From Actinoplanes couchii (GTDB lineage Bacteria; Actinomycetota; Actinomycetes; Mycobacteriales; Micromonosporaceae): DNA of 64,000 nt. The notes below the pieces were generated by a model. The model searched no databases. It saw only the letters and a list, made by a program, of their open reading frames with translations, and was not told where the DNA came from. Position numbers and translations under genes: made by a program. Shown here piece after piece: positions 42,400-50,070 of the stretch; positions within the stretch are counted from its first letter, which is position 1, and each line of letters begins with the position of its first letter. The stretch is from assembly GCF_016862075.1 (NCBI RefSeq), contig NZ_BOMG01000054.1, positions 1 to 64,000 of the forward strand. The letters run 5' to 3'.

Positions 42400-42792
42400 T
42401 CACGTGATTCGCGGGTGGGCCTCCTCGATTGCTGTTACCTCCAGGTAGTCCAGCATGTCCCGTTGTTCCGCGTCGTCCAGGGCGGCGAACGCGTCGTACG
42501 CCTCGGACCGGGAGTGCGGGGTCTCCGCCGCCAGCAGTGCGATGATCGCTGACCAGGCCAGGGACACCCGGTCGAAGAGTCGCGCCCGTCGTAGCGAGGT
42601 GAGCCGGGACAGCATGCCGACCTTGGTGGCCGCGTCGTCGTCGAGCGCCACCCGGTCGCAGAGTTCGAACAGGGCCCGGCCCCGGTACGGGTGCTCGGAC
42701 TCGATCATCCGGGCCAGTTCGGCGTTGCCCATCCGGTCGACCGGTGGCGCGGGGCCACGGCGGGGCAGGGACTGACCGGGTTCACCGTGCAC
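42400..42792 (-). CDS. Hypothetical protein
   Basis: 130 residues, helical and acidic, no family recognised. 'RALFELCDRVALDDDAATKVGM' and 'AYDAFAALDDAEQRDMLDYLE' suggest a HEAT-like or adaptor helical fold. The GTG start at 42792 gives a Pro-rich 20-residue leader; ATG at 42732 ('MGNAELARMIESE') is an equally good start. Confidence 0.55.
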   Translation of the reverse strand: MHGEPGQSLPRRGPAPPVDRMGNAELARMIESEHPYRGRALFELCDRVALDDDAATKVGMLSRLTSLRRARLFDRVSLAWSAIIALLAAETPHSRSEAYDAFAALDDAEQRDMLDYLEVTAIEEAHPRIT

Positions 42793-42853
42793 GACTGTCG
42801 CGTCCGCTCTCGAATCCGTTGCCCGGAAGCTGGTGCGGCAACGTCGGTGTGTG

Positions 42854-42991
42854 ATGAAAGGTGGGAAACGTCGGCGCCGGCATCACCGGCTCGTCGGCCT
42901 TCTCAAGAACGTCCTCAAGAACGTCGACGCGCTCCTCCGCGTCCTGTTCTTCATCCAGCACGTTTTGCCCTCCGTTACCGACTTGCGGTGA
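42854..42991 (+). CDS. Possible 45-residue cationic small ORF
   Basis: Begins 'MKGGKRRRRHHRLVGLLKN', then an amphipathic/hydrophobic stretch 'ALLRVLFFIQHVLP'. Its TGA overlaps the ATG of a second tiny ORF (TGATG). No clear ribosome-binding site. It could be a membrane-active peptide or a chance frame; coding status is unproven. Confidence 0.25.
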   Translation: MKGGKRRRRHHRLVGLLKNVLKNVDALLRVLFFIQHVLPSVTDLR

Positions 42992-43080
42992 TGACGTCCC
43001 ATGAGATCACGGTCGCGCAAACCTCGCGAGCACCCACCGTGGTGACTCCCGCCGGTCACCCGACCCGGCGACCGCCGTAA
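42991..43080 (+). CDS. Possible 29-residue small ORF
   Basis: ATG overlaps the preceding TGA by one base. Encodes a Thr/Pro-rich peptide ending 'GHPTRRPP', 47 bp upstream of the FxSxx-COOH gene. No homology recognised. Listed only because of the coupled start and position. Confidence 0.2.
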   Translation: MTSHEITVAQTSRAPTVVTPAGHPTRRPP

Positions 43081-43127
43081 CCTGCATGCAACGCATCGAC
43101 CGGCGCGAACGGGACCGAGGGGGCGAC

Positions 43128-43310
43128 GTGCACACAGGCCAGGAGGGCGAGGAGCCCCAGGAGTGGCGCTCCGTGTTGATCGACCTCTCCGAGGTGCCGG
43201 TCGCCGAAATTGTCGAGCGGGACGACTCCGCGCTGGCCCGTGCGATGCGCCGGGTCACCGACGAGGCGTCCCGGAGCGAGCCGATAGCCGGTTTCAACTC
43301 CGCTCTGTAA
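43128..43310 (+). CDS. fxsA: FxSxx-COOH peptide precursor
   Basis: 60 residues ending F-N-S-A-L, the F-x-S-x-x-COOH terminus that defines this actinobacterial RiPP-like family. The leader 'SVLIDLSEVPVAEIVERDDS' and the helix 'ALARAMRRVTDEA' follow the family pattern (D-[LV]-S plus D-S-A-L). GTG at 43128 has GAGGGGG at good spacing; an upstream ATG at 43086 gives an Arg/Asp-rich extension. Seven bp downstream is an HExxH modification-type protein. The cognate radical SAM maturase FxsB is not in the window. Confidence 0.82.
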   Translation: MHTGQEGEEPQEWRSVLIDLSEVPVAEIVERDDSALARAMRRVTDEASRSEPIAGFNSAL

Positions 43311-43317
43311 TCTTCCG

Positions 43318-44790
43318 ATGACCGCGCAACCGTTCCGGCTGACCGACGCCGCATTCATCGCGCTCGGTGCCGGCCGCCCGTCCGGCGAAACCCTCGGCAC
43401 GCTGCGCCGCGCCGAGCGGACCAGGCATCTGCTTCTCTTGCGACAGGCGTTGCGCAGGGTTTCCGACACTCCTGGGTGGTACGCCGACCCGCCCGACGAC
43501 CCGATGACCGGCCTGTGGGCAACCCGCCCACCCCAAAAAGCGGAAATCACAGCGGTCCAAGAACCAGCAGCCAAAGCGGACCAAGAAGCGGCAGCCGAAG
43601 CAGGGCAAGAACCAGCAGCCGAAGCGGACCGAGAAGTGGCAGCCGAGGCGGGGCAAGAACCAGCAGCTGAAGCGGGCCGAAAAGCGGCAGCCGAAGCGAG
43701 CCAAGAAGCGGAAGACACGGCAGACGCGGCAGGTCGGAAGGGCCGTCACATACTGGCCGCCACCTGCGACGGCCTGACCCTGACGGTGCGTCTGGAGGAC
43801 ACCGATCCGGATCGCTCCCGGCTCGGGCTCACCCCTGCTCCCCCGCTGTCCCCGGCCGAGGTCGAGCACTGGCGAACCTGCCTGGACCAGGCGTGGGAAG
43901 TGCTGGTCCGGCGGCACCGACCGGCCGCCGAGACGATGGCCGCGGTGTTGCGGGTGATCGTGCCGGTGCTGCCCGACCCGTCGGCGAAGGGCATCAGCGC
44001 CACGTCGGCCGAGGCGTTCGGCGCGGTCGCCATGTCGTCGCCGGCCGACCCGGACGCCCTGGCCACCGGCCTGCTGCACGAATGCCAGCACAGTGTCCTG
44101 AACGCCACGAACCTGCTGTTCGACCTGGTGAACCCGGGTGGCCCGCCAGGTTATTCACCGTGGCGGGACGATCCCCGCCCGGCGTTCGGGGTGTTGCACG
44201 GCGCCTACGCCTACCTGGCCGTGACGAAATTCCGCCGAGCCGAGAGCAGGCAGAAAAACGGAAGCGCGCAAAAAAACGGAAGCGCGCAAAGGAACGAGAG
44301 CGGGCAGGAAGACGAGAAGAGCCGGGCGGCTGCTTTCGAGTTCGCCCGATGGCGTTCAGCGGTGGCCGAGGCCGCTGCCGGGCTTCTGGCCGGCGGTGAG
44401 TTGACCCCTGCTGGGGTACGCCTGACCACAGCCCTGCTGACCGAGGTCCAACAGTGGCTGACCGAGCCGGTGGACCTGGAGATCCAGCGGCTGGCCGACC
44501 GGGCGAACGCCGACCACCGATCCCGCTGGCGACTGCGGAACCTGACCGTCCCGCCGCAGGAGGTGGCCCGGCTGGTGGCGGCCTGGCACGAGGGCGTCGC
44601 CCCGCCGCAGATCACCACGGTGCTGCGCGAGGATTCCGGACGGGAGCTGTCCGATCCCCGTGGACAAGCGGCGGCCCAGGGGACCGTGCTCCCGACGTAC
44701 CGCAAGCCGGAAGTTCTTCGCGCGGTGACAGTCGCATTGCCGGACGTGCCGGTCCACGCCCTCACGAAATGGCTCTCGTCCTGCACCTGA
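43318..44790 (+). CDS. HExxH-motif putative peptide-modification protein
   Basis: 490 residues. 'GLLHECQHSVLNATNLLFDL' supplies the HExxH (H254, E255, H258) of the family found with FxSxx-COOH peptides. Relatives have been described as Fe(II)/2-oxoglutarate-dependent peptide beta-hydroxylases, so hydroxylation of FxsA is a reasonable inference. The N-terminus 'FRLTDAAFIALGAGRPSGE' fits. Two repeat inserts interrupt it: seven 8-residue units (81-136; Q-E-P-A-A-E-A-D type) and four 6-residue units (312-335; Q-K-N-G-S-A). Start ATG lies 7 bp after fxsA, implying coupling. Confidence 0.8.
   Translation: MTAQPFRLTDAAFIALGAGRPSGETLGTLRRAERTRHLLLLRQALRRVSDTPGWYADPPDDPMTGLWATRPPQKAEITAVQEPAAKADQEAAAEAGQEPAAEADREVAAEAGQEPAAEAGRKAAAEASQEAEDTADAAGRKGRHILAATCDGLTLTVRLEDTDPDRSRLGLTPAPPLSPAEVEHWRTCLDQAWEVLVRRHRPAAETMAAVLRVIVPVLPDPSAKGISATSAEAFGAVAMSSPADPDALATGLLHECQHSVLNATNLLFDLVNPGGPPGYSPWRDDPRPAFGVLHGAYAYLAVTKFRRAESRQKNGSAQKNGSAQRNESGQEDEKSRAAAFEFARWRSAVAEAAAGLLAGGELTPAGVRLTTALLTEVQQWLTEPVDLEIQRLADRANADHRSRWRLRNLTVPPQEVARLVAAWHEGVAPPQITTVLREDSGRELSDPRGQAAAQGTVLPTYRKPEVLRAVTVALPDVPVHALTKWLSSCT
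43558..43725. repeat. 24-bp in-frame tandem repeat (x7)
   Basis: Seven 24-bp units in the HExxH gene, each starting CAAGAA/CGAGAA/CGAAAA, coding for eight residues of Q-E-x-A-A-E-A-x type. Likely an unstructured linker; A-rich codons contrast with the flanking GC-rich ones. Confidence 0.88.
44251..44322. repeat. 18-bp in-frame tandem repeat (x4)
   Basis: Four 18-bp units (CAGAAAAACGGAAGCGCG type) in the HExxH gene, coding QKNGSA, QKNGSA, QRNESG and QEDEKS. Contains runs of A unusual for this genome. Confidence 0.88.
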
Positions 44791-44854
44791 AAGCCCTTGC
44801 CCGTTAACTCAACCGGGCCCGGCGGGAACCGATCTGACTCGCCGGAGGTGGATC

Positions 44855-46543
44855 GTGGGTCGCAACGCTCTGTGGGACCGGGTACGCGTCGTCGTCGACG
44901 ACGCGGTGGTGCTCGCGTCGCTGGTACTGCTGGCCTGGCCGGTGGCCGATCCGGCTCAGCCGGGTGGTCCGGCCGGGCGGATCGTCACGCTGGCCGCGGC
45001 GGTGTGCCTGGGCCTGGCGGTGCTGCTGCTGGACTCACGCCGGGGACTGCTGCGCCTGATCACCGTGGCCGCGGCGCTGCTGGTGGTGGGTATCCGCGAG
45101 GTGACCGCCGGTCTGCCGCCGGGCGGGGTCTGGCTGGTGGTGCTGGTCGCCGCGGCCGGTCTGCTGCGGCAGGTCCTGGGTGCGCGGATCGACCCGGACC
45201 GGAACCGGCAGCAGGCCCTGCTGGCGCAGCAGGCGTTCCGTGACCCGCTGACCGGGCTCGGCAACCGGAAGATGTTCACCGAGTACGCCACCGAGGTCAT
45301 CGCCGAGCCGTCCCGCACCAAGACCGCGGTGATCGTGGTCGACGTGGACGGCCTGAAGGACATCAACGACGTGCTCGGGCACGCGGCCGGTGACGAGCTG
45401 CTGCGTGCCGCCGCCAACCGGCTCGCGGTGAACGTCCGGGCCAACGACACGGTGGCCCGGCTGGACGGCGACGAGTTCGCGGTGCTGCTGCCCGGCCTGG
45501 AGGACGAGCAGGCCGCGGTCGCGGTCGCCGAGCGGGTCCTCACCGAGCTGCACCGTCCGCTGCAGGTGGGCGGGATGCTGCTGAACATCCGGGCGAGCGC
45601 CGGGGTGGCGGTCGCCGACCACACCGGCAACGGTCTCGGCGGGATGCTGCGCCGCGCCGACCAGGCCCTGATCCGGGCCAAGCGGGACGGTGGCGGGGTG
45701 GCCCGCCGGTTCGACCCGGTCCTGTTCGCGAAGGCCGAGCAGCGCCGTCTGGCCGAGCAGGATCTGATGCGCGGGCTGGAGGCCGGCGAGTTCGAGGTGC
45801 ACTACCAGCCGATCGTCGACCTGGACCAGGGCGGCATCACGGTCGGGGTGGAGGCGCTGGTCCGCTGGCGGCACCCGGAGAAGGGTCTGGTCCCGCCGGC
45901 GCTGTTCCTGGAGTTGGCCGAGCAGCTGGGCCAGGTGCCCCGGCTCGGCGGCTGGGTGCTGGAGGAGGCCTGCCGGCAGGCGATGGACTGGCAGAACCGG
46001 TTCCCCGGCTTCGAGATGAACGTCAACCTGTCCGCCTCCCAGCTCGGCAACCCCAAGCTGATCGACGAGGTACGCGAGGTGCTGCGCCGGACCGGTCTGC
46101 CGCCGCAGGACCTGGTGCTGGAGCTGACCGAGTCGGTGGCGCTCACCGACCTGGTCGAGTCGGCCCGGGTGCTGTCCGCCCTGAAGGAGCTGGGTGTCCG
46201 GATCGCGCTGGACGACTTCGGCACCGGTTTCTCGTCGCTCAGCCACCTCAGCACCCTGCCGGTGGACGTGGTGAAGATCGACCGCTCGTTCGTGCAGGCG
46301 ATGCCGGAGACCGGTGGCGCGTCGGTGGCCGAGGCGGTGCTGCACATCGCCCGCACCTTCAACCTGTCGCCGGTGGCCGAGGGTGTCGAGGACGCCGGGC
46401 AGGCCGAACGGCTCAAGGAGCTGGGCGCCGGCCGGGCCCAGGGGTACCACTTCGCCCGGCCGATGCCGGCGCTCGGGGTGACCGAGCTGCTCGACAAGCA
46501 GAGCCCGGTCGTCATCGACGTCGACGCCGACGTCGCGTCATAG
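44855..46543 (+). CDS. Membrane GGDEF-EAL protein
   Basis: 562 residues. Three or four N-terminal transmembrane segments (~18-110), then a GGDEF domain (~130-285) with an intact site 'ARLDGDEFAVLL' (D-G-D-E-F) and 'DPLTGLGNR'. An EAL domain follows (~300-550) with 'GVEALVRWRHPEKG', 'MNVNLSASQL', 'LELTES', 'ALDDFGTGFSS', 'VKIDRSFV' and 'AQGYHFARPMP'. Both active sites look complete, so it could make or degrade cyclic-di-GMP. GTG at 44855 with GGAGG six nt upstream. Its 3' end overlaps the convergent TPR gene by 6 bp. Confidence 0.92.
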   Translation: MGRNALWDRVRVVVDDAVVLASLVLLAWPVADPAQPGGPAGRIVTLAAAVCLGLAVLLLDSRRGLLRLITVAAALLVVGIREVTAGLPPGGVWLVVLVAAAGLLRQVLGARIDPDRNRQQALLAQQAFRDPLTGLGNRKMFTEYATEVIAEPSRTKTAVIVVDVDGLKDINDVLGHAAGDELLRAAANRLAVNVRANDTVARLDGDEFAVLLPGLEDEQAAVAVAERVLTELHRPLQVGGMLLNIRASAGVAVADHTGNGLGGMLRRADQALIRAKRDGGGVARRFDPVLFAKAEQRRLAEQDLMRGLEAGEFEVHYQPIVDLDQGGITVGVEALVRWRHPEKGLVPPALFLELAEQLGQVPRLGGWVLEEACRQAMDWQNRFPGFEMNVNLSASQLGNPKLIDEVREVLRRTGLPPQDLVLELTESVALTDLVESARVLSALKELGVRIALDDFGTGFSSLSHLSTLPVDVVKIDRSFVQAMPETGGASVAEAVLHIARTFNLSPVAEGVEDAGQAERLKELGAGRAQGYHFARPMPALGVTELLDKQSPVVIDVDADVAS

Positions 46544-48961
46544 CGGCGGCAGGTCCGTCTCCGTCTCCAGATGCAGGTCGGCGGCGGTCGCCCGGAACAC
46601 CGGGTGGCCGTCGCCGAACGCTTTCACCAGCCCGTTCAGGGCCTGCTCCCGGGCGGCGTCGTCGGCGCCGATCCGGGCCAGGTTCCACGCGCAGGCCGCG
46701 GTGTCCGGGTGGTCGGTGCCGCGGACCGCCTGCGACCGGCGCAGCGTGTCCGCCGCCAGCTCCCGGGACTGCTGCACCTCACCGACCGCGAAGAGATCGG
46801 CGGCCAGCCCGTTCGCGCAGCTCAGCGTGAACGGATGGTCGGAGCCGACGCTGCGGCGCAGGCCGCCGAGCACCTCCATGTCGATGGTCCGGGCGTCCGA
46901 GTGCCGGCCCGTCGCCCGGACCACCCCGGCCAGCCCCGCCGACGCGGCCAGGGTGAACGGGTGGTCGTCGCCGAGCACCGCGTGATAGCGGATCACCGCA
47001 CGTTCCAGCATCTCGTGGGCCTCGTCCAGGTCGCCGTCGGCCTGGGCGCAGTTGGCCGCCGAGACCGCCGACGCCAGGGTGTCGACACTCAGCTCACCGA
47101 ACCGCTTCCGGCTCATCGCCAGGTTCTCTGCGGCCAGCGCCCGGGCCGACGGCTCGCCCCGGCGGCGGGCGGCCATCGCCGCGCACCGGCCGGCCCACAG
47201 CGCGAACGGATGGTCGGCCGGGATCGCGTCACCGGGCCGGGTGGCGAGCACGTCGGCCGCCCCCGCGTAGTCGCCGAGCCCGAACAGGTCGAACGCGAGC
47301 GCGGCCCGTGACGACACCGTCTCCGGATGCCCGTCCACGAAGATCGCCTGCCGGTGCCGGAGCACCTGCTCGTCCAGTGCCCGGGCGCCCCGGAAATCGC
47401 CGAGCAGCCGCAGGTCGGCGGCAAGATTGTTGGCGCAGCGCAGCGCGGTCGGGAAACTCTCCCCGAACAGTCGCCGGTAGCGCACCAGGTTGTCGGCGTC
47501 CAACTGCCGGGCCTGTCCGAAATGGCCCTGCATCCGCAGGTCCGCGCCGACACTGTTGGCGGTGGCCAGGGTCGCCTCGTCGTCGGCGCCGACCACCTCC
47601 CGCTGGGTACGCAGAGTCTGCAGGTTGAGAGTCCGGGCGTCAGCCGACCGGCCCACCGCGCGCATCGCGTTGGCCAGGTGGAACCCGGCCAGCAGGGTCT
47701 GCTCGGCGGACTCGCCCAGCCCGTCGCGCCAGCGGGACACCGCGGCGCTCGCCAGGTCGCGGCTGGAGTCGTAGTCACCGCGGGCGTAGTGGAACCGGAT
47801 GCAGTTGATCACCAGTTGGCGGATCTCCTCGGCGTCGCCGCCGAGCAGGTCGGAGTGGATCAGGTGCGGGGCGAGTTCGGCGTACCTATACCAGCCCGCC
47901 GGATCGTCCGGATCGCCCGGATCACCGGCGGCCAGCATGCCGCGGACCGTCCGCAGCAGCGCCGCGTGCCGCTCCGAACTCAGCTCCTGCCCGAACATGC
48001 CCCGGATCAGCGGATGCACGGTCAGCCGCTCACCGGCCGGATCCAGGCCGGCCAGACCGAACCGGGCGATCCGCCGCATCGCCGCCCGCAGCCGGCGCTC
48101 CACCCGCACCGTGCGCGCCAGCTCCGGATCCAGCGGCAGGGTCCGCGCCGCCCACAGCAGCCGCCACGAGATCGGCGCGCTGGCCAGGAACGTGCACAAC
48201 TCCAGCAGCACCCGGTCGGCCGGCGCGGCGGCACCCAGCGCCTCCGCGGCCAGCCCCCACGCCACCCGGATCGGCGTGGGAAAGGCCAGCTCAGCGGCCC
48301 GCCGGTCAAAATCCTCCAGATAGCCGGACACCGGGCGGCCGGTCGCCTCACGGACCGCGGCGGCAAGATCCAGCGCCATCGGTACGTCGCCCAGGCGCTC
48401 GGCGAGCCGCCCGGCGTCGACGGCGGACAGCTCCGGGGCACGGGCGCGCAGCAGGTCGACGCTGTCCGCCCGGTCGAACACCGGCACCGGCAGACCCTGC
48501 GCCACCTCGGTCGTCCACCGTGGATTGCGGCTGGTCACCAGCACGTGCCCGGCGCCGCTGGGCAGGTAGGGGGTGATGTCCTCGGGGCGGTTCGCGTTCT
48601 CGAAGACCACCAGCCAGTTCCGGTACGGCTCACCACGGCTCAGCGCATCCCGCACCGCCCCGAGTGTCCGATTGAGATCACGGGACTCGGGCAGCCCGAG
48701 TCGCTGGGCCAGCCCGGCCAGCGCGGCCCGGGTTCCGGAGGTCTGCTCGGCGGGTATCCACCAGATCAGGTCGTAGGCTTCGGAGTGGCGATGGGCGTAC
48801 TCGATGGCCAGTTGGGTACGCCCGGTGCCACCGAGTTGATGTTCCTGACTCGGCAGCAACACCACCGGACCGGTGCCGAGCATCTCCCGCACCCGGGCCA
48901 GAAGATCCTCACGGCCCACGAAGCGGGGGTTGCGCGGCGGCAGACCACCACGAATCGGCAT
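46538..48961 (-). CDS. fxsT: FxsT-like NB-ARC/TPR protein
   Basis: 807 residues. 'PPRNPRFVGREDLLARVREM', 'TQLAIEYAHRH' and 'YDLIWWIPAEQ' match the FxSxx-COOH-system tetratricopeptide protein (FxsT). An NB-ARC-like STAND module (~1-300) has 'WLVVFENANRPEDI' as Walker B and 'VLVTSRNPRW' as sensor 1. About ten degenerate TPRs follow (~400-790), spaced by 'GDDHPFTL'-type loops. The P-loop reads GGTGRT: the invariant Lys is Arg. ATG at 48961 fits the family. Divergent from the STAS gene, 45 bp apart. Confidence 0.8.
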   Translation of the reverse strand: MPIRGGLPPRNPRFVGREDLLARVREMLGTGPVVLLPSQEHQLGGTGRTQLAIEYAHRHSEAYDLIWWIPAEQTSGTRAALAGLAQRLGLPESRDLNRTLGAVRDALSRGEPYRNWLVVFENANRPEDITPYLPSGAGHVLVTSRNPRWTTEVAQGLPVPVFDRADSVDLLRARAPELSAVDAGRLAERLGDVPMALDLAAAVREATGRPVSGYLEDFDRRAAELAFPTPIRVAWGLAAEALGAAAPADRVLLELCTFLASAPISWRLLWAARTLPLDPELARTVRVERRLRAAMRRIARFGLAGLDPAGERLTVHPLIRGMFGQELSSERHAALLRTVRGMLAAGDPGDPDDPAGWYRYAELAPHLIHSDLLGGDAEEIRQLVINCIRFHYARGDYDSSRDLASAAVSRWRDGLGESAEQTLLAGFHLANAMRAVGRSADARTLNLQTLRTQREVVGADDEATLATANSVGADLRMQGHFGQARQLDADNLVRYRRLFGESFPTALRCANNLAADLRLLGDFRGARALDEQVLRHRQAIFVDGHPETVSSRAALAFDLFGLGDYAGAADVLATRPGDAIPADHPFALWAGRCAAMAARRRGEPSARALAAENLAMSRKRFGELSVDTLASAVSAANCAQADGDLDEAHEMLERAVIRYHAVLGDDHPFTLAASAGLAGVVRATGRHSDARTIDMEVLGGLRRSVGSDHPFTLSCANGLAADLFAVGEVQQSRELAADTLRRSQAVRGTDHPDTAACAWNLARIGADDAAREQALNGLVKAFGDGHPVFRATAADLHLETETDLPPL

Positions 48962-49006
48962 GCCGATTACCGTACGTCCAACGATGGCCACAGAAAAGGA
49001 GACCCG

Positions 49007-49300
49007 GTGCCCGACGAGATCCGGACGACCACTCTGGAGCTGACCGGAGAGATCGACATCTCCACGGTCGAGAGTGTGCGGATGACCCTCCTCCGCGCGG
49101 TGACCGCCCACCCGCACCGGATCATAGTGAACATGGCCGCCGTCTCGTTCATCGACTCGACCGGCTTGGGCGCGCTGATCGCCGCTTTCCAGCGGGCCCG
49201 GGACGCCCACATCGACTTCACCCTGGCCGAGCCCTCCCCCCAGGTCCGCCAGATCCTGATCCTGAGCGGCCTGCTCGAGGTGGTCCCCATCACCCCATAA
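49007..49300 (+). CDS. STAS-domain anti-sigma factor antagonist
   Basis: 97 residues, single STAS domain. 'LELTGEIDISTVESVRMTLL' and the phosphorylation-site region 'VSFIDSTGLGALIAAFQRA' (Ser of D-S-T-G-L) are typical of SpoIIAA/RsbV-like proteins. Would bind an anti-sigma kinase and be reset by a PP2C phosphatase such as the one at 36733. GTG at 49007 has AAGGAG six nt upstream. No kinase or sigma gene is adjacent. Confidence 0.9.
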   Translation: MPDEIRTTTLELTGEIDISTVESVRMTLLRAVTAHPHRIIVNMAAVSFIDSTGLGALIAAFQRARDAHIDFTLAEPSPQVRQILILSGLLEVVPITP

Positions 49301-49994
49301 CCGTGATGGCCATCCACATTCGTGTCGCGTTCCGGCACGACCGATTTCGGAGTAGGTGGTGCTCTTCATAGTTGCCGTACTGGTCGGGACAGATGGCGGA
49401 GTGCAGCATTCCCGCGTACTGGTCGGCAACCTGCAGGCCGTCATAGCGGCTCGTGTCTTCGAACTTGACTGATCCGTGCAATAGCCGCCAGGGAATCCAG
49501 GACGGGTCCGTGTTTCGCTTACGGACGAGGTATGCAGTCGTGTCGTCATGATTGAAACCACGCACGTGACCGAAGGTCGCCTTGATGGCCCGAGCACCAC
49601 CAGGCCAATAACAGGCAGTCAGCAGTAGGCGCTCCATCATCATGCCCGCGACGTAATTGTAGAAAGCCGCTTGGTCCACACAGAGCACCGACGTGGTGGG
49701 GATAGCGGCCTTCTCGAAGATCACGTAGTTGACCTGCAAGTCGTCCAGGGCACCGAGCAACTGGCTGACCAACTGCCTCTTCGGGTAGACCTTGACGTTG
49801 TCCTTCCAGTGCAGCGGCTTGTTGGTGGGGATCTGAAAAGTAGTACGCAGATCGGCGACGACGGAACGCATGTCCGGCTCCTTCTCGGCTGCCACGACGA
49901 CGCCCGCCATGCTGAAGAATCGCGACGACTTGGTGGAGACGCCGCGATCGCCGGTTTCATCGACGTATGCGTAGAGCCCGGGAGTCTGGATCAC
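49290..49994 (-). CDS. DUF3800 protein
   Basis: 234 residues. 'LYAYVDETGDRG' and 'FSMAGVVVAAE' at the N-terminus and 'GLQVADQYAGML' late give the acidic DUF3800 pattern (RNase H-like fold, D-E...D). The family is frequent in mobile and defence loci. The gene is less GC-rich than its neighbours, suggesting recent arrival. Its 3' end overlaps the STAS gene by 11 bp, so the last residues may be recruited rather than ancestral. Confidence 0.85.
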   Translation of the reverse strand: MIQTPGLYAYVDETGDRGVSTKSSRFFSMAGVVVAAEKEPDMRSVVADLRTTFQIPTNKPLHWKDNVKVYPKRQLVSQLLGALDDLQVNYVIFEKAAIPTTSVLCVDQAAFYNYVAGMMMERLLLTACYWPGGARAIKATFGHVRGFNHDDTTAYLVRKRNTDPSWIPWRLLHGSVKFEDTSRYDGLQVADQYAGMLHSAICPDQYGNYEEHHLLRNRSCRNATRMWMAITVMG

Positions 49995-50070
49995 GGCACG
50001 AAGATTAGACGGCGATCAGCGTCGACGCCCCTTTCGTAACTCCCCAGAGGGATAGCGGCCGTTGCAAGAC

